Source: Clostridium sp. (GTDB lineage Bacteria; Bacteroidota; Bacteroidia; Bacteroidales; Bacteroidaceae). Taken from it: 64,000 bases of DNA. The position numbers were made by a program, and so were the translations under genes. The stretch lies in NCBI GenBank assembly GCA_023663705.1, contig JAMPGY010000007.1, positions 1-64,000 of the forward strand. Reading direction: 5' to 3'. Under the pieces are notes generated by a model. The model was not told where the DNA came from. It worked only from the letters and a program-made list of their open reading frames with translations, and did not search any database. Shown piece by piece: positions 17,795 to 26,526 of the stretch. Positions within the stretch are counted from its first letter, which is position 1. Each line of letters opens with the position of its first letter.

Positions 17795-19594
17795 TTACAT
17801 GCGCTCGGGCACTTCGATGCCCAACAGCCCCATGGCCAGACGGATCACCTTGCTCACATTGGCTGACAGCACCAAGCGGAACAAGCGCTTGTCGGCGTCT
17901 TCCTCGCGCAGGATGCTATAGTCGTGATAGAACTGGTTGTATTCCTTCACCAGGTCGTAGCAGTAATTGGCGATACAACTGGGGTTGTAATCGTTGCCGG
18001 CCTGCTTCACCACCAGGGCGAAGTCGGCAAGCATCTGCACCAGCGATATTTCCTTCTCGCTCAGTTCGACTGAGACGGACAGCGTGTCGGGCACCTGCAG
18101 TCCGGCCTCGGCAGCCTTGCGCAGGATGGAACGGATGCGGGCGTAGGTATACTGGATAAAGGCACCGGTATTTCCGTTGAAGTCGATGCTCTCGGCCGGA
18201 TTGAACAGCATGTTCTTGCGGGCATCCACCTTCAGGATGAAATATTTCAGTGCGCCCAATCCCACCACGCGAGCTATTTCGCTGGCTTCTTCCTCGGTGA
18301 GGTCGGTCAACTTGTTTATCTTGTCCTCGGACATCTTGCGGGCCGTGTCGATCATCTCGGCCACCAATTCGTCGGCATCCACCACCGTGCCCTCACGGCT
18401 CTTCATCTTGCCGTTGGGCAGTTCCACCATTCCGTAGGAGAAGTGAACCAAATCCTTACCCCATTCGAAGCCCAGTTTGTCGAGCAGGATGGAGAGCACC
18501 TGGAAGTGGTAGTTCTGTTCATTGCCCACCACGTAAATCATCTTGTCGATGGGGTAATCCTGGAAGCGGAGCTTGGCCGTACCGATATCCTGGGTCATAT
18601 AGACGGATGTACCGTCCGAACGAAGCAGCAATTTTTCGTCCAGTCCCTCGCCGGTCAGGTCGGCCCACACGGAACCGTCCTCCTTGCGGAAGAAGAAGCC
18701 CTTTTCCAGTCCTTCCATCACCTTTTCCTTACCTTCCAGATAGGTGTCGGATTCGTAGTATATCTTGTCGAAGCCCACGCCGAGCGCCTTGTAGGTGACA
18801 TCGAAACCGGCATACACCCACTCGTTCATCTTGCGCCACAGCGCACGCACCTCGGGGTCGCCCTGTTCCCACTTGACGAGCATCTCGCGAGCCTCCTTGA
18901 TGAGCGGAGCCTCATTTTTGGCCTCCTCCTCGCTCATGCCCTTCGCCATCAACTCGTTAATCTGTTCCTTATAATGTTTGTCGAAAGCCACGTAGTAGTC
19001 GCCAATCAGATGGTCACCCTTGATGCCGGTGCTTTCGGGTGTGGCTCCGTTTCCATATTTCAGCCAGGCCAGCATACTCTTGCAGATGTGTATGCCACGG
19101 TCGTTCACGATATTGGTCTTCACCACCCGGTTACCGTTGGCCGCCATCACGTTGGCCAGCGCCCATCCCAGCAGGTTGTTGCGCACGTGTCCCAGGTGGA
19201 GGGGCTTGTTGGTGTTGGGCGATGAATATTCGATCATCACCAGCGGCGACTGTTCCGTCACAGGGACAAAGCCATAGTGATCATCGGCATGTATGTCGGC
19301 CAACAACGCCGTCCAAGCTGCAGCCGTTATCCTCAGATTGAGGAATCCCTTGATGACATTGAAGTCCGCCACCACCTCGGGCAAATGCTGCACAAGGTAT
19401 TCACCCAACTGTTGCGCCGTGTCCTCGGGTTTCTTACGTGATATCTTTAAAAAGGGGAAAACAACCAGTGTGAGGTGTCCTTCAAACTCTTTCTTAGTCT
19501 TTTGCAATTGCACCAGGCTCTCCGGTACTTCCTGACCATACAAAGCTTTAACGCCGGCGATGACAGCCGAAACGATGGAGTTCTCTATCTTCAT
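17795..19594 (-). CDS. argS: arginyl-tRNA synthetase
   Basis: A class I aminoacyl-tRNA synthetase that charges tRNA-Arg. The 599-residue length is normal. The HIGH signature appears as HLGH in NKPLHLGHVRNN (about 134-145), and the degenerate KMSKS region as GKMKSREGT (about 401-409). The N-terminal additional domain (1-100) and the C-terminal DALR anticodon-binding domain are present. A minus-7 box lies 26 nt upstream. Identification is firm. Confidence 0.97.
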   Translation of the reverse strand: MKIENSIVSAVIAGVKALYGQEVPESLVQLQKTKKEFEGHLTLVVFPFLKISRKKPEDTAQQLGEYLVQHLPEVVADFNVIKGFLNLRITAAAWTALLADIHADDHYGFVPVTEQSPLVMIEYSSPNTNKPLHLGHVRNNLLGWALANVMAANGNRVVKTNIVNDRGIHICKSMLAWLKYGNGATPESTGIKGDHLIGDYYVAFDKHYKEQINELMAKGMSEEEAKNEAPLIKEAREMLVKWEQGDPEVRALWRKMNEWVYAGFDVTYKALGVGFDKIYYESDTYLEGKEKVMEGLEKGFFFRKEDGSVWADLTGEGLDEKLLLRSDGTSVYMTQDIGTAKLRFQDYPIDKMIYVVGNEQNYHFQVLSILLDKLGFEWGKDLVHFSYGMVELPNGKMKSREGTVVDADELVAEMIDTARKMSEDKINKLTDLTEEEASEIARVVGLGALKYFILKVDARKNMLFNPAESIDFNGNTGAFIQYTYARIRSILRKAAEAGLQVPDTLSVSVELSEKEISLVQMLADFALVVKQAGNDYNPSCIANYCYDLVKEYNQFYHDYSILREEDADKRLFRLVLSANVSKVIRLAMGLLGIEVPERM

Positions 19595-19619
19595 GTCCGT
19601 AAATAAAGTAATTACCGTG

Positions 19620-19627
19620 CAAAGGTA
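19620..19627 (-). promoter_or_regulatory. minus-7 box of argS
   Basis: Reads TACCTTTG on the minus strand, matching TAnnTTTG, and starts 26 nt before the argS ATG. No clear minus-33 element. Confidence 0.5.
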
Positions 19628-19630
19628 ACT

Positions 19631-19661
19631 AAAAAAAGGGAAGCACTTGCATGCTCCCCTT
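19631..19661 (-). terminator. terminator of the HU gene
   Basis: On the minus strand a stem AAGGGGAGCA / TGCTTCCCTT (with a G-U pair and a short loop) is followed by a run of seven T. It lies 36 nt after the HU stop and just before the argS promoter. Confidence 0.7.
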
Positions 19662-19696
19662 CTTTTTCTACATTTAAATGAGGTATATCCTGTTGT

Positions 19697-19969
19697 TTAC
19701 TGGATAGCATCATCCAACTCCGCGCCTGCCTTAAATTTCACAATTTTCTTGGCAGGAATAGCGATCTGTTCTTTGGTTCTGGGGTTGATACCGGTACGGC
19801 TCGGTCTGTCGGCCACAGCGAATGTACCGAAACCTACAAGTGCCACCTTATCGCCGTCTTTCAACGCGCTTGTTAATGTCGACATGAAAGCGTCCAAAGC
19901 TTTCTTGGCATCTGCCTTGCTCAGCTCTGCACTTTCAGCAATGGCATTGATCAAATCTGTTTTGTTCAT
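19697..19969 (-). CDS. HU family DNA-binding protein
   Basis: A 90-residue nucleoid protein that binds and bends DNA as a dimer. The N-terminal helices (MNKTDLINAIAES), the GFGTF turn and the DNA-contacting arm NPRTKEQIAIPA are canonical. I chose the start at 19969, which gives the standard HU N-terminus. An in-frame ATG at 20005 would add 12 residues and lies too close to the promoter. Good minus-7 and minus-33 elements lie upstream. Confidence 0.96.
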   Translation of the reverse strand: MNKTDLINAIAESAELSKADAKKALDAFMSTLTSALKDGDKVALVGFGTFAVADRPSRTGINPRTKEQIAIPAKKIVKFKAGAELDDAIQ

Positions 19970-20002
19970 AATATACTGATTAAATAGTGTATATATCATT
20001 GG

Positions 20003-20033
20003 CAAATTTAAAGATTCTCGTTAGAATAACAAA
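20003..20033 (-). promoter_or_regulatory. Bacteroidetes-type promoter of the HU gene
   Basis: On the minus strand TTTG (20033-20030) and TAAATTTG (20010-20003) are spaced 19 nt apart, matching the minus-33/minus-7 consensus. It lies 33 nt before the HU start at 19969 and is one of the best promoters in the window. Confidence 0.75.
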
Positions 20034-20115
20034 TCAATTCTTAAAAAACTATCTGTTTTAATTAAAAAAAGATTGTTAACCGACATTTTTGCCCTCTTAT
20101 TAGGGAATAAATCCG

Positions 20116-20123
20116 TATTTTTG
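20116..20123 (+). promoter_or_regulatory. minus-7 box of the rhomboid gene
   Basis: TATTTTTG matches TAnnTTTG, 39 nt before the rhomboid start. A TTTG at 20088-20091 is 24 nt upstream, a little farther than usual. Confidence 0.5.
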
Positions 20124-20162
20124 TCCCGTAAAACGAAGTTAGAAACAAAAATATACGGCATC

Positions 20163-21098
20163 ATGAGCTACCGCTTTACCAACTCCTACACCATGGGCAC
20201 ACCACCGGTGACAAAGAATCTCATCATTATTAATATACTGTTTTTCTTTGCCAGCATTGTGGCGGAACGATACGGCATCAGACTCGACGAGCACTTAGGC
20301 TTGCATTTCGCCTTGGCTTCCAACTTCAGAATATGGCAAGTGTTCACCTATATGTTCCTCCACGCCAACCTCCAGCACATCCTTTTCAATATGTTTGCCC
20401 TGTGGATGTTCGGACGTATCATTGAAAGCGCATGGGGGAGCCGACGCTTCCTCATCTATTATATGGTGTGCGGAGTGGGCGCAGGACTGATGCAGGAAGG
20501 AGCTCAATATCTAACTTATTTATACGAAGGACTCAACCATTACGAAGGTGTAAATCTGGATGGAGCCATAATAAGCATGACAAAATACTTGAACAGATGG
20601 ACAACCGTAGGCGCCTCCGGTGCCGTCTATGGCATCCTTCTGGCCTTCGGCATGACGTTCCCCAACGAAAGCCTCTTCATCTTTCCCTTGCCGGTGCCCA
20701 TCAAAGCCAAGTTTTTTGTAGTGGGCTATGCAGCCATCGAACTGTTTGCCGCCATATCCTCGTCCAACGATGGAGTGGCTCATTTGGCCCATTTGGGTGG
20801 TATGTTGTTCGGTCTGCTGCTCATTCTGCATTGGCGCAACAAAGGCAGAGGCGGCTACGGACGCCGGTCATCCGAAAGCATGGCAGACAAAATCAAGAAT
20901 TTCTTCCATCGGTTCTCCGCACGTCCGCGTATGAGCGTCTATAGCAAAAACGAACGCAACAGCGACTACGAGTTCAACGCCCGCAAAAAGGAACGCACCG
21001 AAGAAATGGACCGCATCCTGGACAAAGTAAAGAAGTCGGGCTACACCAGCCTGACTGAGGAAGAGAAACGTAAACTCTTTGATGCCAGTCAACGCTGA
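20163..21098 (+). CDS. rhomboid family intramembrane serine protease
   Basis: A 311-residue polytopic inner-membrane protease. The catalytic serine is S152 in GASGAVYG, and the partner histidine is in AHLAHLGGMLFG (H207 or H210). The HxxxN region of TM2 is seen in HANLQHILFN. After the last membrane segment a basic cytoplasmic tail of about 90 residues ends in a helix. The start at 20163 lies just after the promoter; an earlier in-frame ATG at 20073 precedes the minus-7 box. It overlaps the next gene by one nucleotide (TGATG). Substrates are unknown. Confidence 0.92.
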   Translation: MSYRFTNSYTMGTPPVTKNLIIINILFFFASIVAERYGIRLDEHLGLHFALASNFRIWQVFTYMFLHANLQHILFNMFALWMFGRIIESAWGSRRFLIYYMVCGVGAGLMQEGAQYLTYLYEGLNHYEGVNLDGAIISMTKYLNRWTTVGASGAVYGILLAFGMTFPNESLFIFPLPVPIKAKFFVVGYAAIELFAAISSSNDGVAHLAHLGGMLFGLLLILHWRNKGRGGYGRRSSESMADKIKNFFHRFSARPRMSVYSKNERNSDYEFNARKKERTEEMDRILDKVKKSGYTSLTEEEKRKLFDASQR

Positions 21099-22183
21099 TG
21101 CTTTCTGCCCTCAAAAACATAGTGTTCCAACTGATTGCAGGCGCCAACATCATGACGGTGATCTTCCTGCTGATATGCTCCTACAGCCCGATCCTCAATC
21201 CGGCCGACTGGCCTCGCATGTCACTGTGGGGATTACTCTTTCCCATGTTTCTCACCATCACCCTCCTCTTTCTGGTCTTCTGGCTCATCTTCCATATCCG
21301 TTTTGTGTGGATTTCTCTGACCGGCCTAATTCTGAGCTACCCCGCCCTACGAGCCTATTGCCCGGTCAACTGGCCGGTCACGCCGCCAGTTGACGCAATC
21401 AAAATACTGACGTTCAACGTTCACGGATTTCACAACCAGCAGAGCGGAACCCGAGGAGACAGTCTGGTGCTGAACTATCTGATACGCAGCAAGGCTCACA
21501 TCATTGCGCTGCAGGAAGCCGTCACCGGAGGCCGTCTGCCCAAGGATACACTGGACGCAACCCTCACCCGCCACGGCTACCACAGCCTGCGCATCGAGAG
21601 CGAGGAGATGCAACGCGAAATCTGCTATTCCAAATACCCCATCCTGTCGGCCGAACGCATCCGCTACACTTCCGAGACCAACGGCAGTGTGGCCTACCGC
21701 CTGCTGATAGACGGCGACACGGTGCTGCTGATCAACAACCACTTCGAGTCGTACAAGCTGACCCCCGACGACCGCGAGCAATACAAAGACATGATTAAGG
21801 AGCCCGAACGGGAGAAAGTGGAGAGCGGCGCACGCCTGCTCATCAGCAAGATGGGACGTGCCAGCGCCCTACGCGCCCCGGAAGTCGACTCCGTGATGAG
21901 CTACATACAGCGCAGCGGATGCCGGTCCGTCATCGTGTGCGGCGACTTCAACGACTCGCCCGTGTCCTACACCTACCACCGCCTGACGTCCCACCTCACC
22001 AGCGCCTACGAAGACTCGGGCAACGGCATCGGTGTGTCCTATAATCAGAAAGGATTTTACGTGCGTATAGACCACATCCTGTTCTCCGACAACTGGCGTT
22101 CCTATGCCACCCGCGTGGATAGGAGCATAGGCACATCCGACCATTATCCCCTGTATACCCACATCCAAAAACGCAAAAATTAA
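21098..22183 (+). CDS. endonuclease/exonuclease/phosphatase family membrane protein
   Basis: A 361-residue protein with about three N-terminal membrane segments (residues 5-90) and a C-terminal EEP domain. TFNVHGFHNQQ (about 104), CGDFNDSP (about 281) and GTSDHYPLY near the end mark the metal-dependent phosphodiesterase/phosphatase active site. The substrate could be a nucleic acid or a phospholipid headgroup; the membrane anchor favours an envelope role. It is translationally coupled to the rhomboid gene through TGATG. Confidence 0.88.
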   Translation: MLSALKNIVFQLIAGANIMTVIFLLICSYSPILNPADWPRMSLWGLLFPMFLTITLLFLVFWLIFHIRFVWISLTGLILSYPALRAYCPVNWPVTPPVDAIKILTFNVHGFHNQQSGTRGDSLVLNYLIRSKAHIIALQEAVTGGRLPKDTLDATLTRHGYHSLRIESEEMQREICYSKYPILSAERIRYTSETNGSVAYRLLIDGDTVLLINNHFESYKLTPDDREQYKDMIKEPEREKVESGARLLISKMGRASALRAPEVDSVMSYIQRSGCRSVIVCGDFNDSPVSYTYHRLTSHLTSAYEDSGNGIGVSYNQKGFYVRIDHILFSDNWRSYATRVDRSIGTSDHYPLYTHIQKRKN

Positions 22184-22234
22184 GCTAAATTCAAATTAAT
22201 TTGGCCTTTTCCGCCTTCTCTCTGAAAAAAGTGC

Positions 22235-22242
22235 TATATTTG
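22235..22242 (+). promoter_or_regulatory. minus-7 box of secDF
   Basis: TATATTTG matches TAnnTTTG, 58 nt before the secDF start. The minus-33 element is not clear. Confidence 0.5.
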
Positions 22243-22300
22243 TGCCCTTGTTGCATATTCTGCATATCAAACAATAATATCAAAATAATTAAAAACAAAA

Positions 22301-25300
22301 ATGCAAAACAAAGGATTTGTTAAGGTTTTCGCGGTATTGCTGACCCTTGTTTGCTTTTTCTATCTGTCGTTCACATACGCCACCTGGCGCTACGACAAAA
22401 AGATAGCCGAAGTGACAAGCACACAGGGCGAAGAGGCCGGACAACGCTATGCCGACTCGCTCATGAACGAGCGGGTATGGTTGGGTTCTTACACCCTCAA
22501 ACAGTGTCGCGAAATGGAAATCGGCTTGGGCTTGGACCTGAAAGGCGGTATGAACGTGATCCTCGAAGTATCTGTGCCCGATGTGGTAAAGGCTTTGGCT
22601 GATCACAAGACTGACGCCCTCTTCAACCAGGCTATCGAAGAAGCTACCCAAGAGGCTCAGACGAGCCAGAGTGACTTTATCACCCTGTTTGTGAAACACT
22701 ACAAGCAGTTGGCACCCAACGGCAATCTGGCCGAACTCTTCGCCACCCAGCAACTGAAGGGTCAGGTGACCACCAAGAGCACGGACGCCGAGGTTGAGCG
22801 CGTGTTGAGAAGCGAAGTGAAGGCTGCCATCGACAACTCGTTCAATGTGCTCCGCACCCGTATCGACCGCTTCGGTGTGGCTCAGCCCAACATTCAGGCC
22901 ATCGAAGGCCAGATGGGGCGCATCATGGTGGAACTGCCGGGTATTAAGGAACCCGAGCGCGTGCGCAAGCTGTTGCAAGGCAGCGCCAACCTGGAGTTCT
23001 GGGAGACCTATGCCACACAGGAAGTAACTCCGTTCCTGCAGCAATTGGATGCCAAGTTGGCCAATGTGGATGCTGCAGAAAGCGTAGAGGCTGAGGAGAA
23101 CGCCGAGGAGGCCGTTGCCGCAGCAGACTCTACCGAAGTGGCCGAAAAGGCTGACAGCGCCAAGACTTCTGTAGATGTAGCCGCTGCCATTAAGGCCAGC
23201 AAGGGACAGCCGACAGCCGATGCCACCGATGCCGCTGCCATGGAACAACTCTATAAGGAGCATCCCCTGCTCTCACGCCTGCAGCTGGTGCCGAACAACT
23301 ACGGTTGCATCGTGGGTTACGCCGGCAAGCGCGACATGGCCGTTATCGACAGCCTGTTGCAGACCCCGGCCGCCAAGGAACTGCTGCCGCGCGACCTGAG
23401 CCTGAAGTGGGGCGTGAAAGCCGCCATGACCGGTTCGGCCGGCGAGATTTTCGAGTTGTACGCCATCCGCATCACCGAGCGCAACGGACGTGCTCCGCTG
23501 GAAGGTGATGTTATCGTGGAGGCCAAGGATGACTTCGACGACCACGGCCATCCCTGCGTGAGCATGACGATGAACACCGACGGCGCACGCCGCTGGGCAG
23601 CCCTCACCGGTGCAAACATCAACCGCAGCATCGCCATCGTACTGGACGACTACGTATACAGCGCCCCCAACGTGAACGGCGAAATCACCGGCGGACGCTC
23701 ACAAATCACCGGTAGCTTCACTCCCGAAGATACCCGCGACCTGGCCAACGTGCTCAAGAGCGGTAAGATGCCGGCTCCCGCACACATCGTGGCCGATGAG
23801 TTCGTGGGTCCCACCTTGGGACAGGAGTCCATCAACCAGGGTATCATCTCCTTCATCGTGGCTTTCGTGCTGCTGATGTTCTACATGTGCGCCATCTACG
23901 GATTCAAGCCGGGCATGGTGGCCAACAGCGCCCTGATTGTCAACCTGATTTTCACGTTGGGTATCTTGGCTTCCTTCCAGGCAGCGCTCACCATGTCCGG
24001 TATCGCCGGTATGGTGCTCTCACTGGGTATGGCCGTAGACGCCAACGTGCTTATCTACGAACGCACGAAAGAAGAGTTGCGCGCAGGCAAGAGCGTGAAA
24101 TCGGCCTTGGCTGACGGTTACTCCAACGCCTTCTCCGCCATCTTCGACTCCAACCTGACGTCTATCATCACCGGTATCATCCTGTTCAACTTCGGTACGG
24201 GTCCCATCCGCGGATTCGCCACCACGTTGATCATCGGTATCGTGGTGTCGTTCTTCACCGCAGTGTTCCTCACCCGTCTGGTTTACGACTTCTTCATGAG
24301 CCGCGACAAATGGTTGAACCTTACGTTCTCCACCGGTTTCTCCAAGAAGATGTTCCGCGACACCAGTTTCAACTTCATGGGCAGCTACAAGAAGTCGTTC
24401 GCCGCATTCGGCGCACTGGCTGTCATCAGCTTCGCATGCTGGGGCATCCGCGGCCTGAGCCAGAGCATCGACTTCACCGGTGGACGCAACTTCATGGTGG
24501 TGTTCGACAAGGAGGTTGAGCCCGAGACGGTAAGAGAACTTTTGGCCAACAGCTTCGAGGATGCCAACACACAGGTAATCGCCATCGGATCGGACAAGAA
24601 GACCCTGCGTATCTCCACCAACTACCGCATCACCGAGACCGGTACGGAGATTGACACAGAGATTGAGTCCAAGCTGTTCACAGCCTTGAAGGACGGCAAG
24701 TTGCTGTCCGACGATTTGGAACTGAGCACCTTCATCAACCGCGACGAGCGTGCCGGAGGTTCAATCATCAGTTCGCAGAAGGTGGGCCCCTCTATCGCTG
24801 AGAACATCACACGCGGTGCCTACATCTCCGTGGCATTGGCGCTGATTGCCATCTTCCTCTACATTCTGATTCGTTTCCGCAACGTAGCGTTCTCCGTAGG
24901 TTCGGTAGTGGCTCTGTGTGTAGACACCCTGCTCATCATCGGTGCATACGCCGCATGTTGGGGCTGGATCGGTTTCTCGCTCGAAATCGACCAGACGTTC
25001 ATCGGTGCCATCCTGACGGCCATCGGTTACTCTATCAACGACAAGGTGGTGGTGTTCGACCGTATCCGCGAGTATCTGGGACTCTATCCCAAGCGTGATC
25101 GTCAGCAGTTGTTCAACGACTCTCTGAACACCACTTTGGCCCGTACACTGAACACCTCTATTTCCACCCTCATCGTGTTGGTCATCATCTTCGCTTTCGG
25201 TGGAAACAGCATCCGCAGCTTTGCCTTTGCCATGATGCTGGGTGTGGTATTCGGCACTCTGTCCTCCATCTTCCTGGCTGCTCCCGTGGCCTACCTGACC

Positions 25301-25342
25301 ATGGGCAAGAAGATTAAGGAAGAAGAGGCTCAGCAGAACTAA
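22301..25342 (+). CDS. secDF: protein translocase SecDF (fused)
   Basis: An inner-membrane RND-type accessory of the Sec translocon that uses proton motive force to pull secreted proteins through. SecD and SecF are fused in one 1013-residue chain, as usual in Bacteroidetes. SecD TM1 (about 5-25) and the DLKGGMNVILEV motif (about 78) are followed by a large periplasmic P1 domain, five more membrane segments (about 510-660), and SecF starting near 690 with SIDFTGGRNFMVVF and six segments. An alanine/glutamate-rich low-complexity stretch (about 248-300) interrupts P1. It is monocistronic with a strong terminator. Confidence 0.96.
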   Translation: MQNKGFVKVFAVLLTLVCFFYLSFTYATWRYDKKIAEVTSTQGEEAGQRYADSLMNERVWLGSYTLKQCREMEIGLGLDLKGGMNVILEVSVPDVVKALADHKTDALFNQAIEEATQEAQTSQSDFITLFVKHYKQLAPNGNLAELFATQQLKGQVTTKSTDAEVERVLRSEVKAAIDNSFNVLRTRIDRFGVAQPNIQAIEGQMGRIMVELPGIKEPERVRKLLQGSANLEFWETYATQEVTPFLQQLDAKLANVDAAESVEAEENAEEAVAAADSTEVAEKADSAKTSVDVAAAIKASKGQPTADATDAAAMEQLYKEHPLLSRLQLVPNNYGCIVGYAGKRDMAVIDSLLQTPAAKELLPRDLSLKWGVKAAMTGSAGEIFELYAIRITERNGRAPLEGDVIVEAKDDFDDHGHPCVSMTMNTDGARRWAALTGANINRSIAIVLDDYVYSAPNVNGEITGGRSQITGSFTPEDTRDLANVLKSGKMPAPAHIVADEFVGPTLGQESINQGIISFIVAFVLLMFYMCAIYGFKPGMVANSALIVNLIFTLGILASFQAALTMSGIAGMVLSLGMAVDANVLIYERTKEELRAGKSVKSALADGYSNAFSAIFDSNLTSIITGIILFNFGTGPIRGFATTLIIGIVVSFFTAVFLTRLVYDFFMSRDKWLNLTFSTGFSKKMFRDTSFNFMGSYKKSFAAFGALAVISFACWGIRGLSQSIDFTGGRNFMVVFDKEVEPETVRELLANSFEDANTQVIAIGSDKKTLRISTNYRITETGTEIDTEIESKLFTALKDGKLLSDDLELSTFINRDERAGGSIISSQKVGPSIAENITRGAYISVALALIAIFLYILIRFRNVAFSVGSVVALCVDTLLIIGAYAACWGWIGFSLEIDQTFIGAILTAIGYSINDKVVVFDRIREYLGLYPKRDRQQLFNDSLNTTLARTLNTSISTLIVLVIIFAFGGNSIRSFAFAMMLGVVFGTLSSIFLAAPVAYLTMGKKIKEEEAQQN

Positions 25343-25394
25343 GTCAACTTCCTTTGCTCATCCCAACGCGGATGACAGAGCAAGATACTCCCTC

Positions 25395-25435
25395 GGGAGG
25401 CAGACAACCAAACGGACGTCTGCCTCCCATTTTCG
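25395..25435 (+). terminator. rho-independent terminator of secDF
   Basis: A perfect 11-bp stem GGGAGGCAGAC / GTCTGCCTCCC around a 12-nt loop, followed by ATTTTCG. It begins 52 nt after the secDF stop. Confidence 0.8.
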
Positions 25436-25451
25436 TATGACCTCCTCTCTG

Positions 25452-25560
25452 CCGTATGCGTACATAAGGTGCTACCGTATGCGTACGTAAGCCCACTATA
25501 TACACGTACGTAAGGAGACTATATACACATACATAAGGAGACTACGTACACATCCGGCAG
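25452..25560 (+). repeat. outer 23-bp-period array, left copy
   Basis: Four units start at 25452, 25475, 25499 and 25522 (lengths 23, 24, 23, 23), then a partial unit ends in CGGCAG. Units share a TAC(A/G)(C/T)(A/G)TAC core followed by (G/A)TAAG and a GACTA- or GCTA-like end. The same kind of array with the same unit count and a matching partial end occurs at 63087-63195. It sits between the secDF terminator and the inverted-repeat element. Confidence 0.8.
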
Positions 25561-25724
25561 AACGCTTGATACGCGTGGAGCAATCGGAATGACACGCAAA
25601 TCATCGTTCGTGCCCGCAACGGCACGTTTCGTACCTTCATTCCTTCGGCCTACAGCCCTCATTTCCTCACTTACCGACATAGCAAGTCCCCTCCTCTCCC
25701 CCCATTTTTTAAATCGTCCGAAAA

Positions 25725-25772
25725 ATGCTTCAATGGTTCATACTGTCTGTGAATCAGAGAGAAAAGGTTCAC
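25725..25772 (+). repeat. left arm of inverted repeat, left element
   Basis: Begins ATGCTTCAATGGTTCATACT and ends GAGAAAAGGTTCAC. It is the reverse complement of 26312-26359 with two mismatches, and is followed by two more AAGGTTCAC copies. Confidence 0.85.
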
Positions 25773-25846
25773 TTTAAGGTTCACAAAGGTTCACGGATCT
25801 TTCTAATACTTTATTTACATAATTAAGGAAAATGTCATAGGATAAT

Positions 25847-25939
25847 GTAGGAACACTTTTCAAAGCGTATACAATTAGTATACTGATAATCAACAGATAA
25901 CACCTTTACTTATGCGGACGCTTTGAAAAGCCTCCCTAC
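25847..25939. repeat. nested 21-bp inverted repeat
   Basis: GTAGG...CTTTTCAAAGCG at 25847-25867 pairs with CGCTTTGAAAAG...CCTAC at 25919-25939. Eighteen of 21 positions match, with a perfect 12-bp inner part. The AT-rich interior holds a second small palindrome, GTATAC-AATTA-GTATAC. It has no counterpart in the right element, so it may be a nested insertion. Confidence 0.6.
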
Positions 25940-25977
25940 AGTGAACCCACCCAAATACCCGACATCACCGGCTTCCC

Positions 25978-26092
25978 AAGCCGCTTACCTGTGGCTTGAC
26001 AAGCCGCTTACCTATGGCTCACCAAGCCGTAGGCCTATGGGAGGTTGCCCCGCAGGCCTATGGGACGTCATTCCGTAGGCCTGCGGTTACCC
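25978..26092 (+). repeat. inner 23-bp-period palindromic array, left copy
   Basis: Five units start at 25978, 26001, 26024, 26047 and 26070, exactly 23 bp apart. The first two are AAGCCGCTTACCTGTGGCTT-type (AAGCC...GGCTT arms plus a 3-nt spacer). The last three change to CCGTAGGCCTATGGGA-type, centred on the palindrome TAGGCCTA. Confidence 0.85.
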
Positions 26093-26311
26093 TATATGAC
26101 AGGCCGGACATATTCCAATGTACAGATATAGTTAGCCGTGCAACCAATGAACCTTTTCTATCTGATTGTCAAAGACAAATGGTTCACTTCACGCACGATA
26201 ACGAAGCGTTGTCCATTCATGAGGAATGAACCTTTTTTCCCTGATTATCAATCACAAATGGTTCACTTTCGGGAATATCGTCAACTCCGAGTGACGGTTG
26301 GTGAATGAAAA

Positions 26312-26359
26312 ATGAACCTTTTCTCTCTGATTCACAGACAGTATGAACCATTGAAACAT
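26312..26359 (-). repeat. right arm of inverted repeat, left element
   Basis: The reverse complement of 25725-25772 at 46 of 48 positions. Copies of its first part, ATGAACCTTTT followed by a CTGATT-like block, also occur as direct repeats at 26147 and 26226. Confidence 0.85.
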
Positions 26360-26480
26360 ATTCCGCAACAAACAAAACTTAGGGGGAGGTACGCGGGTGA
26401 AGGTACCCCATACCAGTCCGCCACACCACAGGCACATTATTAAAAACTGTGTATTGTTAGTTATTCTAAGAAGTTTGCGC

Positions 26481-26488
26481 TATTTTTG
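26481..26488 (+). promoter_or_regulatory. minus-7 box of the GH3 operon
   Basis: TATTTTTG matches TAnnTTTG, 38 nt before the chosen GH3 start. It lies just before an earlier in-frame ATG (26491), which argues against that start. Confidence 0.55.
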
Positions 26489-26526
26489 TAATGTATATAA
26501 CACAAGGAATAACAAAGATACACTAT

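Larger units (their letters stand above)
25725..26359. mobile_element. inverted-repeat-bounded MITE-like element, left copy
   Basis: A 635-bp noncoding element. The outer arms (25725-25772 and 26312-26359) match as inverted repeats at 46 of 48 positions. Inside lie a nested AT-rich 93-bp hairpin-like segment (25847-25939), a five-unit 23-bp array (25978-26092), and further copies of the arm motif ATGAACCTTTT at 26147 and 26226. No transposase is encoded. The right copy at 63286-63840 has the same plan. Together with the array at 25452 it accounts for most of the gene-free stretch 25343-26526. No target-site duplication is obvious. Confidence 0.7.

Noticed and set aside
25978..26092. CRISPR array
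   Set aside because: Units are 23 bp apart with only about 3 nt between 20-bp palindromic repeats, there are no unique spacers, and no cas genes are present.
25996..26229. Small protein-coding gene inside the left repeat element (and similar frames at 63266-63653)
   Set aside because: The 23-bp period is not a multiple of three, peptide similarity between copies follows from DNA similarity, and there is no promoter or family match.
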